The notes below the pieces were generated by a model. That model ran no database searches. It worked only from the letters and a program-made list of their open reading frames with translations, and was not told the origin of the DNA. Positions 11,661-23,579 of a DNA stretch of 64,000 nucleotides are shown one piece after another (position 1 is the first letter of the stretch; every line of letters begins with the position of its first letter). The translations under genes and the position numbers were made by a program. The DNA is from Colocasia esculenta (lineage: Eukaryota; Streptophyta; Magnoliopsida; Alismatales; Araceae): positions 63,215,184-63,279,183 of the forward strand of contig CM024764.1 of the NCBI GenBank assembly GCA_014218235.1, given 5' to 3'.

Positions 11661-13805
11661 CACCACTTTTTGGTGATCACATTTTAAAATGAGTAATTTA
11701 AAGGGATAAATTAATTTAAAAAAATTTAACTGTAATAGAGAGGTCTTTATTATACCAGGACTTAACATATATTATAATAGAAGATAATATTATAATAAAT
11801 TATAATTTTGTCAAAAATTAAAAAATAAGTCAAACATTTAATAGAGATTTTTAATTAATTTGTTCAATTTAAAACTTCGCTATCAAAACATTAAGTTCTT
11901 CATTTTTTATTACTTGATTTCAAATTAATAACAAAGATGAGTTGCGCCCCCCTTAAATTACTTAATTAGCACTAGAATACATGAAACGGAATGTAGAGGT
12001 TTTGTTATTGTACCTGATCGAGTAATCAATTCAAACATCCAACTTGGAGATTGCATTAATTATTAATTTATTCGTTTAAGTAGAGTGAAGAAATATTTTC
12101 ATTTATATTACAAAGTGACCACATCCATCATCTAATCTAATTTGTGGTTGCTCTCACGATAATCCTTTGATTGGTTGGTCTTATAGTAATATTAAAATAA
12201 TTAGAAGACAGAAATGGTTATTATTATTTCTCTAGAGTACACCTAGTTAACACACATCTAAGAGGGTAAACAATACTTCCTCTTTTCCTACATTGCCATT
12301 AATTAGCTAGGGCAAGCACCCCAACTCTAGTACAGTAAGTCCTTTTGTCTTTATGTGTATTTCCTTGTGCATATATTCCAAAGAAGTACAGTGAGTCAGA
12401 CCAAAGCACTCTCTCATTTAGACCAAAAATAAAAAGAGCAATACTTTTTATTCGATGGCCTGACTAGTTTGTTCGATGTCCGATCTAATTGATCGAGCGA
12501 CGCCTCACATTTTGTGAGGTCCATTGCTCTACTAATCAAGTTTAAAATCGAACAAGCCAATTCGATCTTCCTGTCAATGCATCCGGATAAAAATATTTCT
12601 CAAACAAAAAAGTATAAAAAGTAAACTTTTGCGAGGGTTCTTAAATGGGGGAAAATTTTCATACATTACTATGAATTTAAAAGGAAAAGTTTTCTAATAG
12701 TAGAGGCATTTTTACACTTTTTTTATATAATAGAAGAGGAGCATCCCATTGGGAAGGAAAGGAATATATAAACAACTCGTCCCATCAGATTCCAATGAGG
12801 CGATGGGAATTTAGAAGTAGTTGCAAACGTATGAGATAACGTAATCGAACGATCAGGTGCGCTCCCATCAACATTTTTTACGTACATACCTGCAAAAAGA
12901 GAAACGTTTCTTTTACACGAACCAAAAGCCACACACAAATCAAGGTCTACGTTCCTACACAAACCCTTGATATATACTTATCATCTTTGAGAAGAGTAAG
13001 ATTTGTTGTTCCTTCTAACCACTCGTCTTCAAATATAAAAAAATAAGTTTACAATATATTAATGATTGCAAGATCCATTTCATTAATATTTGAGATGGGT
13101 CTTAATTAATGTTTCTCTCTTAAAAATCAGCCTCCCATGCCTGAAAGAAGATGTTGATGTTTACCATGTTTTTTTTTTCCCCCTGATCTTGGTGGAACAC
13201 TTGTTCATTCAGCTGATTCATCAGTCTCATAAAACTTTTCATTGAGAAAACAGAGTACGTACGCTGAGGAAAGGAAGTAGACCACAGACATTTTTCCTAG
13301 TAATTGTGAGAGACTAGAACTCATCATAAAACCACACCAAAAAAAAAAAGTGAAAAATAGAATTTTAAATTTCTCGATATTAGATTTGCAGGATGGTATA
13401 TTAAAGTAGGTGGATAGAATGCCGTTTAAAATTGCAGGCCTGCTGGCTGCTGCTGTGGATGCCTGCCATCAGCACAGGGCATCATCGAAGTTGTCCTCCT
13501 CGCCAACCAAAAGTTGAACCAGCATAGAATATTTGAGCATGTTGTGCGGATGGTCTCCGCTCCACATCATGCGGCCGGGAGTGGCCCAACTTGCGAACTT
13601 CTTTTTCGGGTGTTTCATGCGCGGAGTGGCCGCATAAGATGCCGTCCGTCTCTTCGGATTGACCTTTTGGGGGAGGCCACGAGCATGCCCAACTTTTTTT
13701 TCCCCCTTCCTTATGATCGGCAGAGGAAGACAAGTTGTGATCGTCGTATACGAATTAAAATTTGCCCATACTTAAAATTTGCCCATACCACATTGTATTT
13801 GAAAT
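11661..13805. other. AT-rich intergenic DNA
   Basis: No gene or structured element is supported. The open frames here are short and have no recognisable domain. Confidence 0.6.
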
Positions 13806-15165
13806 TTTAAGAGTCGATTGATTTTATCTTATTAGTTGATCGATTTTATTTTATCAGTCGATCGATTCTTTTAGTAAATATTATAATGATTTGTCGTATC
13901 GTGCAGATCGATCGTGTCACATTTTCTGTGACACTATACCGTATCGTACCGTTAAAATATGGTGGGAAAAGAATTAATTTGATTTTTTATTTTATAAATT
14001 AATTAATATTTAAAATTAGTAAATTTCAAAAAAAATGAGTAAAATATAAGAGCATCACATAAAGAGATTGAAAAATATTAATCATCGCATTCTGACATGA
14101 CTTTAATTATGCGCACCTCAATAAAACGACATCCGATTCTAAAAATAAAATCAAATATAAAATTATCATAATTATTAAATATATATATTAATTTTAAAAT
14201 TATAAATATTAGGAATTACTCAAGTATAGATATTGAGATTAAATCGACTTAATAATTTTTGAGATAATTTTATTTAACAAAACATTTAATTTAAAAAAAT
14301 AAATTAAAACTAACATAATTTGTATCATCTCTTAATTACCTTATGTATAAAATTGTATCTCAATTAAACATCATTTAGATCCCTTAGATGTGTCGGATGT
14401 GGGGAAAGAAAAAAAAAAAAAGAGAACCGACTGTGAGACGGTATAGGTCGGCCATACTATCATAGTACGTGGTGGTACGGGTCGACTATACCATCATGAT
14501 ATGTGGTGATACAACCAACTCTGATTCTAACACGACTTTGATTGTATGCACTTCGATGTGAAGTCATTTAATTTGAAAAATAAAGTTAAATATGAAATCA
14601 TCATAATTATCAGAAAAAATATGATGATTCTAAAAATATAAATATCAGATATTATTAATACATAGATATTGAGATTAAGTCAACTTAATAAATTTTAAGA
14701 TAATTTTTACTAGATAAAAAATTAAATTAAATTTATCATAATTTGTATCATCTCTTAATTAATTTATATTTAAATTTTCATCTAAATTAAATATCATTTA
14801 GACCTATTAAATATATAAGATGTGGGGAAAGATAAAAAAATGGGAGGTGGGGGGCGGCAGAGAACCGACCAAGAGCCATGACACAATACGAGTCAACCGT
14901 ACCACCACAGTATGTAGCGGAACCCTGATATATACAGACGTTCAATAGATCAAAGTCTTAAATTAGTTGACCAATTTTTTTTATCGATTGACTGATTTCT
15001 ATCAGAGTAACGTCTAAATCTCATGATCTATTTGATCTTCAAAAATAAACAAAAATTGATCGATCGATTAGATATTTTGGATCTACCGATCGATACGATA
15101 CAAATCGTAGGATACCGTGTTACAGAGAATCTGACACAATCGATCTGCACGATACGACCAACCTT
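13806..15165. repeat. Diverged tandem repeat bracketed by inverted ends
   Basis: Two diverged direct copies of about 435 bp start near 14089 and 14523; both begin ATTCTRACAYGACTTTRATT and end with GATGTGGGGAAAGA. Around them, GTCGTATCGTGCAGATCGAT at about 13892 recurs in inverted orientation at about 15133-15155. Many GATCGATCGAT motifs lie at the edges. No coding potential is seen. It may be an old non-autonomous transposon with an internal duplication. Confidence 0.5.
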
Positions 15166-15225
15166 AGTACGAGCATCATAATATTGACATAAAATTAATA
15201 TATATATATATATATATTGTAGATT

Positions 15226-15623
15226 CAGGCGTCGTTTGGAATAGCTATTTAAAAATGAAAAATTGACAAAAGCCGATTTCTATGCAAAAGTTGTCAGATG
15301 GATGCTTTTAACCTCGCCATCCGCGCCGTTTGTGTGAAAGCCGTGAAACTTTTGAAACAAAATAAAAAAAGGTAAAAACCATCGACAAAGATCACTGACG
15401 ACGGAGTAGCATCGTCGCCTAATCAAAATTTTCAAAAGTGGACTCTGTTCTGCTTTTGCGAGCGAGGAGCGAGAGAATTCTATTTCTTTGTCTCTCTCTT
15501 TCAGCCGGCGCAGCGATTCTCACACGTCTCGAAGTAGCGGAAGACATTTGAAACTGTGGTAGATTTTGTCAGAGATTTTAATTTCAAAATCTCCCCCTAC
15601 CGCAGTTCCAAACAACGCCTCAG
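15226..15623. mobile_element. hAT-like MITE, 398 bp
   Basis: The left end CAGGCGTCGTTTGGAA and the reverse complement of the right end, CTGAGGCGTTGTTTGGAA, are imperfect terminal inverted repeats. The flanks TGTAGATT (15218-15225) and TGTAGGAT (15624-15631) look like a decayed 8-bp target duplication. There is no coding content. Confidence 0.6.
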
Positions 15624-15631
15624 TGTAGGAT

Positions 15632-16500
15632 GATTTCTCAAATGAGTTGTCTTTTATTAATAATTTAGCTACCAATAATATTTTTTTGCTGACAAGAAAT
15701 TTAGTATAGTTCACTGGAACTCAAAATGAGAGCTCGAGTTTAATCGGATAATTTTTATCTTGCATTATAATTGCTAATAGTAATGCAAAGGCGATTGATA
15801 TCTTATGCCATAAATTTATTTTAAAAATCAGATACCAATAGAGAATGATCAGAAAAGGTAGCGAAAAATAACAACCAAACAGTCCTTATTCTCAACCGCT
15901 CAAATCACACCTTCATCTCAACCGCTCCATTGCATTCTCGGTCCCATTATTGTTATTATTATTTGGGAGTGTTCGTCAAAAAGTTAGCACAACGCCGTTC
16001 CGCATTGCATCATGGTATTTCTGGCCGAGGGAAGCCTTACCTCATGTTGGGTGGTCCTATGAGGACCTCGGATGGCTCAAACCTAACAGCCGGAAATAAT
16101 GCTCATAAATTTTGAGTTTTCTTCTTGTACGTCCTCTTCTTGTACGTCCTCTCGGATCGGATAAAAATTTATTATATTTGTCCAAGTATAGTAAATATAT
16201 TTAAATGAAGATCATAGTCTTAGTGGCATCTAATATAGAGCTACACTGATTGTCACGTAAATAAGTGAATAGAGAGAGCAATAGGCGACCGCGGTGGCGA
16301 GTGGTGATGACCAACAACGGTGTGCGGCGATGACGGTGACCAGCGATAGTGAGTGGTGATGATCAATGGCAGTGTGCGGTGACAACGGCGGCCGACAGCG
16401 GCAATCGGTGGTGGTGACTGACTACGATGACCGATTGCAACGATCGATAATGTACAAGCCAATTCTCTATACATATGATGATATTAAGAGAAAGGAGACT
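15632..16500. other. Intergenic DNA with a GTG/GCG-rich patch
   Basis: AT-rich sequence with no gene. At about 16276-16450 there is an imperfect repetitive patch built on GGTGATGAC/GTGTGCGGTGA-type words. No domain was recognised in any frame. Confidence 0.5.
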
Positions 16501-17044
16501 GAGCCAGCACTCATATAATCAAGTCATCACTCGAGCCTCTCTTTCAAGCATCATTCACTTCTTCCAAAGAGAGTTCTGCTGAGCAAAACGTCTGTGATCT
16601 TCTACCACCGAGCTCTTTGTCATCGACATTGAACCTAAATTTTCTTATCCTTACTCTCTGTCGAGTTTGGCTGCCGAACTTTCTATTTGTCATATCTATC
16701 TAGAAGACACCTATTTGGAGTTACTTCTTCGGAAGTTGGGCCTATGTGCCCATGTTGACTTCTTTTGAGAGGAAGATCTAGATGTTCTAGCACTAAGTGG
16801 TTTTTCCCCTGTGTAAGAGGAGGACCGGCGTGGCCGAGGTTGTGCCTTTTGTAGGAGGAAGACTTGAGTGTTAGCTGTGCACTAAGTGTTTTCGCCCTAT
16901 TAAAGTTGTTAGTGGAAAACTCAGTGGGTGTTACCTCTGGGAACTAGACGTAAGTGGTTGAGGTTATCCAGCTTTGAACCATGATGAAATATTTGCATAT
17001 TTTGTGTGTTTTCTTTCTTGCATTCTTACATTTCCATTTTACTC
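16500..17044 (+). mobile_element. Left part of the 5' LTR of the old copia element (boundary uncertain)
   Basis: The piece between the solo-LTR insertion and the primer-binding site (19610-19712) must be LTR end, so the DNA left of the insertion should be the same LTR. This stretch is T-rich near its right end, as copia LTRs often are before the U5 end. The left boundary is a guess because no second LTR exists in the window for comparison. Confidence 0.35.
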
Positions 17045-19609
17045 TGTAACACCCTCTTCCAACCACACACACACACACACAATATATATTTATGTACGGA
17101 AGAGGGGTTACACTGACAAAATTTGTTATGGGCAGATAGACATATGTCATGCGTAAAACTGGAAAACTATTCAACAAAGTCATCATTAAAAGTATAACAC
17201 ATCAACAAGGTTCTCATATACTATCATCCATAATTTACATTACACCAATACTCTTTCTCTAAGCTTTTAATACTATAATAACAATTTCTAAAAAACTCTA
17301 GGATTATACTCTTCTTCTTGTTCTGCAGCGGAATGAAAGTACTATGTAGCTGAAATTGCATCCACCTTCAATTTGAAAGGGTTTGGAGAAAATTAAGGCA
17401 TGAATCGGGGGACTCAGTAGGTGGAAGTAAGCATAAGTCTTTCGAATCAAATCCTGAATAGTAACATTTGTAGGATATGATATCTTCCTTTTCGAATGCC
17501 TAGAATTCAAGAGTTGAATGTATGAAAGTTGTACAAAAATACAGATTTAGATCCAGTGTTAGAACAGAAATCATAAGTCAAATTTCATAACTCAATCTGA
17601 TAAAACTTGAGTAGTTAAGAACAGGAATTCAAATTTTAGAACTAAATGAATATTCAAAAAGTGTGCATATGAATCAATGACATACTAGCTCATGAACTTT
17701 CAAACTTAGCATGACAAATAGCCCAGTTCGATTTCATATCAGGCCCAAACAAATTTCAAAACCGAAAGTCACATATATCTTTCAAAATTCAGATCATAAC
17801 TTAATTTAGAAATTGAATTCGACATGCATCATACTGCTCTCAAGAGGTTAATAAATAACGTAAATACATCCTTAGTGCCTAGGTGATTCCAGCATCTCGG
17901 ATCAAGAATGGGGTTTATTACCCACCATCATCAGACCACTGACTTGGATTTACTTACAAATTGTCGCCCACAACTGACCACAAGTGACTGGTGCTATCAC
18001 AAGTAATCTTAATTCCCTCTTTGAAGAGAGCACTGTCTTAAGATCGTAAGTTGTATTTCATGAGCACAATAGAGACAGAGATTCAAAGATGGGTTGGTTG
18101 ATGGTTAAATAAGTCATCTTGGTGGTAAAGTAGTTTAGAATCTAAGAAAATAGGAAAGACAACTTGTTTGGACAACACAGAAGTGTACAACTTGAATTGA
18201 TGAAGAACTGGTTCTGTTTGTCAACAAATACTGATGGTTGTTGACAACTACTGGTTGGTTGTCAACAGCTACTGTTCCATCCAGAACTACTTTCATGAAT
18301 CTGGGCTCTAGTTGTTGACAACTACTGGTGGTTGTTGACAGTTACTAGTTGGCTGTCGACAACCACTGATTGGTTTTCAATAGCTCTGATTTCTGGTTTC
18401 TGGAACGCATGGGTATCTGTCAACAGATATGATCTGTCTGTCGACAGACGCTGTTCTTCTTTTTGAGAGGGGTTAAAATCGGCTGGAAAGACACTCTTAA
18501 AGTGATCCTACTCTATATTGAAGCTCAACCGATGGTTTTGGGTCTTGAGCACATTCTTATACCTAAGATTCCATGATCAACATGATGAAACAACTAGAAG
18601 GATGAAGTGAAGAGACCTTCATAGTACAGATAGCATGTAGAGATATAGGAAGAGAGAGGAAAGGTAATAACAAAGGTGGAGGCTTAATCGCAAGGACTTT
18701 AACTGAAGGAGGAAGAGAGAGAAAGGACAATCCTACCTAACAATGAGTAGAAGTCCTCCTTCCTTCTTCTATTTTCCTCATGGTGAAGCCTCAATATAGC
18801 AGCAGAAGGAGCAGCAAAAAGAGACGATGTAGGTGTCCAAACGGTACATAAGAGTGAATAAATGGGGTTTATATAGGCTGTCCTGGCTTCGAAAGGGATG
18901 AGGATGAGGAAATTTCTCATAATTTCTCAACCTTCTCCATCAACCACGTTAGGTGCTTATCACAGCCCACGGTTGCATGCGTTTTCATGCATGCCAACAC
19001 GTAGAGGGCTAATTCTTATCATCTTTCTAACTTGTGGCCAACTTTGGCCATGTTGGGAGGGTTTCTACCCACACCCCAACACGTGCCATAGCTTTGCTTC
19101 AAGGCCAAGCATCTCTCGTGAGTAAATAAAAATATCACATAAATCATTCACGTAAATGCAATTTAATTCCTCTATTTCATTTGGACATTCAATTTAGTAT
19201 CCATATGATGTCCATTTAAGATGAAATTTGAAACATGAACTAATTGGAAGGTGCTACAAATTATGGTGATTTTAGTTTAATTTTTTATTTTTTTATTTTG
19301 TTAGGTGAAAATTGTCCTAGAAATTAATAAATCGACTAAATCTCGATATTTGTGCACCAATAATTCTGGATATTTATATTTTTGGAATCAACATATTTTT
19401 TTGAGAATTATGGTGGTCTCAGAATTTAATTATGTTATCAAAATTTGGTGTCGCCCTGTCGGGGTACGCACGACCGAAAGTGGCACTGGTGTATGACATC
19501 GTGTCCTATATACACATTTAGGTCTAAATATTTAGATTTAACACTAATTATTATGCATAAATAGAAATTATTAAGTAAATCATGATGTTTAGAATTTGAG
19601 GATATTACA
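17045..19609 (-). mobile_element. Solo LTR, 2565 bp, probably Ty3/gypsy
   Basis: It starts TGTAACACCCTC on the plus strand and ends GAGGATATTACA, so it has TG...CA ends. On the minus strand it ends with GGGTGTTACA, a common end of plant gypsy LTRs. The flanks TACTC (17040-17044) and TACTT (19610-19614) are a 5-bp target duplication with one C/T difference. No internal retrotransposon sequence or second LTR is attached, so it is best read as the product of LTR-LTR recombination. It includes repeated TGTTGACAACTACTG-type words around 18210-18450. Confidence 0.65.
17063..17082 (+). repeat. AC dinucleotide microsatellite
   Basis: A run of about nine AC units followed by a short AT run, inside the solo LTR near its left end. 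Confidence 0.9.
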
Positions 19610-19712
19610 TACTTTGTTGTGCTTAAACAAATTCGCTTAAATGTTGTTTTTATTTTCTAAGTTTTGATCTTAACCTATTCACCCACCCTCTGGGTCTGTT
19701 GTGTAGCCAACA
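19610..19712 (+). mobile_element. 3' end of the 5' LTR of the old copia element
   Basis: This ends ...GCCAACA and is followed after two bases by the tRNA-Met primer site. The Sirevirus-like element in this window has the same arrangement (...GGCAACA, AG, primer site). Confidence 0.55.
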
Positions 19713-19714
19713 AG

Positions 19715-19726
19715 TGGTATCAGAGC
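19715..19726 (+). promoter_or_regulatory. Primer-binding site (initiator tRNA-Met), old copia element
   Basis: TGGTATCAGAGC is complementary to the 3' end of initiator tRNA-Met, the usual minus-strand primer of plant copia elements. It fixes the element as plus-strand. Confidence 0.85.
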
Positions 19727-19780
19727 CACATTCTCTTATTCATTTAAGGATCTAATGATTCGAGAGGTAAATATCTTGAA

Positions 19781-21143
19781 ATGGAATTTCAAGGGAAGGT
19801 CAATTTCTCAACCGTCCTCCCTCATTTGATGGACTTGACTACTCTTACTAGAATACTCATATGGAGTTCTTCATCAAAAGTTAGTTCCCTGACATTTGAA
19901 GTGTCGTTGAGGATGAAGATCAAAAGATAGAAATCTCAAAGTCTAAATGAACTGATATAGACAAAGCTAAACTGTCTCTTAATGCTAAAGCAATGAACAT
20001 ATTATGTTGTGTGTTGTCAATAAAAGAGTTCAACCGCATCTCGACATGCAAATCAACTCAACAGATGTGAAACAAATTGAAGTTAACATACGAAAGCAAA
20101 AACAAGATCAAGGAGACGAGGGTTTGACATTCTTGTGACACAATATAAACAGTTCAAGATGAATGTAGTCGAAACAATCTCAATAATGTGTGAGTGATGG
20201 ACAGGACCAATGGTCTAGATGGCCTGGGTAGCACATATGACGTTAGAAAATTTTAAAGTTTCTACCTCCGAGCAAAATGCCAAAAGTGACTGTTATAGAA
20301 GAGGCAAACGACTTAAAGAAATTATTTGTTGAAGAGTTGGTGGGCTCACTTATGGCTCATGAGTTCCACCTTAACAAAAATGATGAAAGTAATGACAGAT
20401 GAAAGACAAATGCTCTTAAGGCTACATGTGAAGACAATGAACCAAACACAAGTGGGAGTAGCAAGATTGATGAAAAGGAAGTCACAATGCTATCGATAAA
20501 GATACAAAGAATTCTCTGAAAGAAGAAAGACTCATTCAACTGAGGAAGAAATAGAAATCAGTTCAAATGAGATGGTACCAATGGAAACAAGCTAACATGT
20601 TATGTGGCAAGCCCAATCATGTTCGAACAGACTGCCTCATTCTAAAGAAGGAAGATGAGAAGAATAAAGAAAGAAAAGAATACAAAAGTAAGAGATTCAC
20701 AAAGAAGAAGAGGTCGATGATAGTTGCATGGGATGACGAAGAATGCTCAACCTCAACGTTCTTTGAAGATGAAGAAGAAGCACATCTCACGCTCATGGCT
20801 AAGTCCATGGAGGTACACTTAGAAACTTCCTATTTATCTTTTTCTGATAGTGATATAGATGAATCTCTTGAAGAAGTATTTAATGAACTCTTCAAAAATT
20901 ATAAAGAAGTAAGTAGACAATTAAGAAATGTGAAGGTTAAACATGATACAAGAGTCATAGAAAATGACCGTTTAAAAGAAGATAATGCCAAATTTAAAGA
21001 CAAAAATGAAAGAAAATGAATTATTAAAAAAATAAAACTCCTGAAGAAAATATAATCATGCATAAGACAAGTTAATATATAACAACACCACTGCAAATAA
21101 ATTTCAAGATGAAAATAAAGAGTGAGAAAAATTGTGCAAAATT
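19781..21143 (+). pseudogene. Broken gag of the old Ty1/copia element
   Basis: From an ATG at 19781 the translation gives typical copia gag pieces, scattered over frames with stops and frameshifts: FDGLDYSY near the start, a stretch like VIEEANDLKKLFVEELVG around 20290-20360, and a zinc-knuckle remnant CGKPNHVRTDC around 20600 that has lost its first cysteine. The longest intact part is 20567-21019 (150 residues, Lys/Glu-rich, probable coiled coil at the C-terminal end). The frame is cut by insertion of the Sirevirus-like element at 21144. Related sequence resumes at 34800. Confidence 0.75.
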
Positions 21144-23417
21144 TGTTGCCCAGTTGACGAGCCCAGAGGGGGAGTGAATGGGTCTTTAAAAAAAATATTT
21201 GATTAGTACCTATACTTAAAACAATCATACAAAGATGTTCTTCGATGAAGGTTAGAGAAGGTTAGTATAAAAGACAAACACACAATAAGCAATCACACAA
21301 CACAAGGAATTATCCTGGTTCAGACCTCCTCTCCTTAGGAGTCCTACGTCCAGTCCCTGAGCAACAACTCAGGATTCCACTAACTAGGGTACAGTCCCCC
21401 TACGGACAATACAACACCCAGCTCAGCTGGTCTTCCTTCACACGAAGGGAACTACAACACCCTGGATCCCCACCAGGTCTTCCTTCACAACAGAAGGGAA
21501 CACAACACCCTGGCTCCCCACCAGGTCTTCCTTCACAACAGAAGGAAACTACAACACAAAAAGAATAAACATGAATTCAAGCCCCTAGATCAAGCTTTAG
21601 CAAGTCAAGATCTGAAGCTACTAGCACTGAGAGCAAATAATCTAAACAAGGCACTCTCTCAGAACTACACTGGCTCTCTTAGGATTTCTATTACAGCACA
21701 GAGAGCAAAAAGCTAAAGACACACTAGAATTGAATTCTTGGCTCTCAGATTCTTTCGGAAGATCTGCAAAGCTTGTAGTATTCAATGGTAAGTCCCTTCT
21801 CTTTTTAACTTCTGGAGCTGCTATCTTGAATTTATATCTCCAATTTGAAATGTAGTCGTTAAAGTAACCGTTGTCTCTTTGTTTGATAGACGTTAGACTG
21901 ATTGAGACTTGGAAGCTTCTAGTCAACAGACTTTTATCCATTTGTGTACGCAAAGAGATAGGATCTTCTGGCGTCTATATGGTCCGACGTTGTATAACAA
22001 AATATCTTTAGGACCCTGCACATATTAAATGCTAGAACAGTAGACAGCTATGCTGTCTCTTGTTGTCAGTAAACGTTGATGTGAATATTCACCAAGAATA
22101 GTAATTCCATTTTGCTATATTAAAAAGATGTTAGCAGAGTATGCACAATAATGGAAAGATCTGCATGCAGATATGCGTTCTGTCTTCATTAAATGCACAG
22201 CAGTCAGACAGATATGAGAAGACTTTGACTATTCAACGCTTTCAGAAATAAGATAAATATCAAGTCGATATAAACTATAAAGTCGTTGCCTATATGACTT
22301 ATGAAATCGTTATGATCAAGTGTTTACTGAAGAAATCGTTATGAGCACTTAACAAGACGTTATAGAAAGCAAATTGTTGTATTCATTAAAGAAATCATTA
22401 TGAATACTGAAGAGATCGTTATAGAAAACAAATTATTGTATTCATTAAAGGAATCATTATGAATACTGAAGAAATCGTTATAGAAAATAAATCGTTGTAT
22501 TCATTAAAGGAATCGTTATGAATACTGAAGAAATCGTTATAGAGAGCAAATCGTTATGAGTGCTAAAGAAATCGTTACACGAAGTAAATCGTTATGAGCG
22601 CTAAAGAAATCGTTGTGAGCGCTAAAGAAATCGTTACACGAAGCAAATCGTTATAAGCGCTAAAAGAAATCGTTGTGAGCGCTAAAGAAATTGTTACACG
22701 AAGCAAATCGTTATGAGCGCTAAAAAAATCATTGTGAGCGCTAAAGAAATCGTTACACGAAGCAAATCGTTATGAACGCTAAAAGAAATCGTTGTGAGCG
22801 CTAAAGAAATCGTTGTGAGCACTAAAGAAATCGTTGCGATGAGCAAATAGTTACGATGACTAAAGAGATCGTTGCGATGAGCAAATCGTTACGATGACTA
22901 AAGAAATCGTTGCGATGAGCAAATCGTTACGATGACTAAAGAGATCGTTGTGATGAGCAAATCGTTACGATGAGAAAATCGTTACGATGACTAAAGAAAT
23001 CGTTGCGATTAGCAAATCGTTATGATGACTAAAGAGATCGTTGCGATGAGCAAATCGTTACGATGACTAAAGAGATCGTTACGGGAACGATTTGATGTTA
23101 ACCACATGATGTTTCAGTCTTATAAAGAAATCGTTAAGATACTTGTGAAATCGTTATAGCTCTATTAAAATCGATATACATGAAGGAAATCGTTGTGACT
23201 TTCAACAGAAGTTGATGTGAACTTAGAGAGATATAATCTTGAAATAATTAATGCTTCAGAAAGATAATACTTATCAATATTGGCTTGTTTGTCCTTGGTG
23301 TATTTCCTGTGCTTGGACTTCATAGAATATGTGTTAGAGAACTTTTGATAGGATTTTGTTAATCACCAAAATAAATATGTAATTAATTAGAATTGTATGG
23401 AGATGGACTGATCATCA
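21144..23417 (-). repeat. 3' LTR of the Sirevirus-like element
   Basis: 2274 bp, plus-strand ends TGTTGCCC and GATCATCA. It is very similar to the copy at 32469-34799. It holds a roughly threefold repeat of about 62 bp around 21420-21550 (CCCCACCAGGTCTTCCTTCA) and the AAATCGTT minisatellite. The 103-residue open frame at 21642-21953 is also present in the other LTR with almost no change, but it has no recognised domain. Confidence 0.92.
22303..23088. repeat. AAATCGTT minisatellite in the 3' LTR
   Basis: Dozens of copies of AAATCGTT spaced about 16-24 bp apart. There are three block types in order: one with TATTCATTAAAG/GAATACTGAAG, one with ACACGAAGC/ATGAGCGCTAAAG, and one with GCGATGAGC/ACGATGACTAAAG. 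The higher-order period is about 38-45 bp. Confidence 0.92.
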
Positions 23418-23418
23418 A

Positions 23419-23431
23419 TCTCCCCCTTTTT
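23419..23431 (-). other. Polypurine tract next to the 3' LTR
   Basis: Minus-strand AAAAAGGGGGAGA lies one base from the 3' LTR start (23417). This is the expected plus-strand DNA synthesis primer. A second, near-identical tract is at 23516-23528. Confidence 0.75.
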
Positions 23432-23515
23432 GGTGATGACAAAACTTATCAGGAAGTACGAATTAATAAAGAATCTAAATATTTGCGGAATGTATTTCAG
23501 ACATGCTCGTATATT

Positions 23516-23528
23516 TCTCCCCCTTTTT
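23516..23528 (-). other. Second polypurine tract
   Basis: Minus-strand AAAAAGGGGGAGA again, about 100 bp upstream of the LTR in element sense. Repeated polypurine motifs before the 3' LTR are reported for Sireviruses. Confidence 0.6.
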
Positions 23529-23579
23529 GTCATTAAGCAAAAAAGACTAAGCTGAGACAAAGAAGAAAGAGGTACACAG

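Noticed and set aside
21642..21953. 103-codon frame repeated in both LTRs as an LTR-encoded protein
   Set aside because: Conservation between LTR copies is expected without selection; one substitution pattern and no domain. Could be revisited if conserved in other families.
22303..23088. CRISPR-like regular repeat
   Set aside because: Plant LTR sequence; repeat of 8 bp with variable related spacers, present in both LTRs; a minisatellite.
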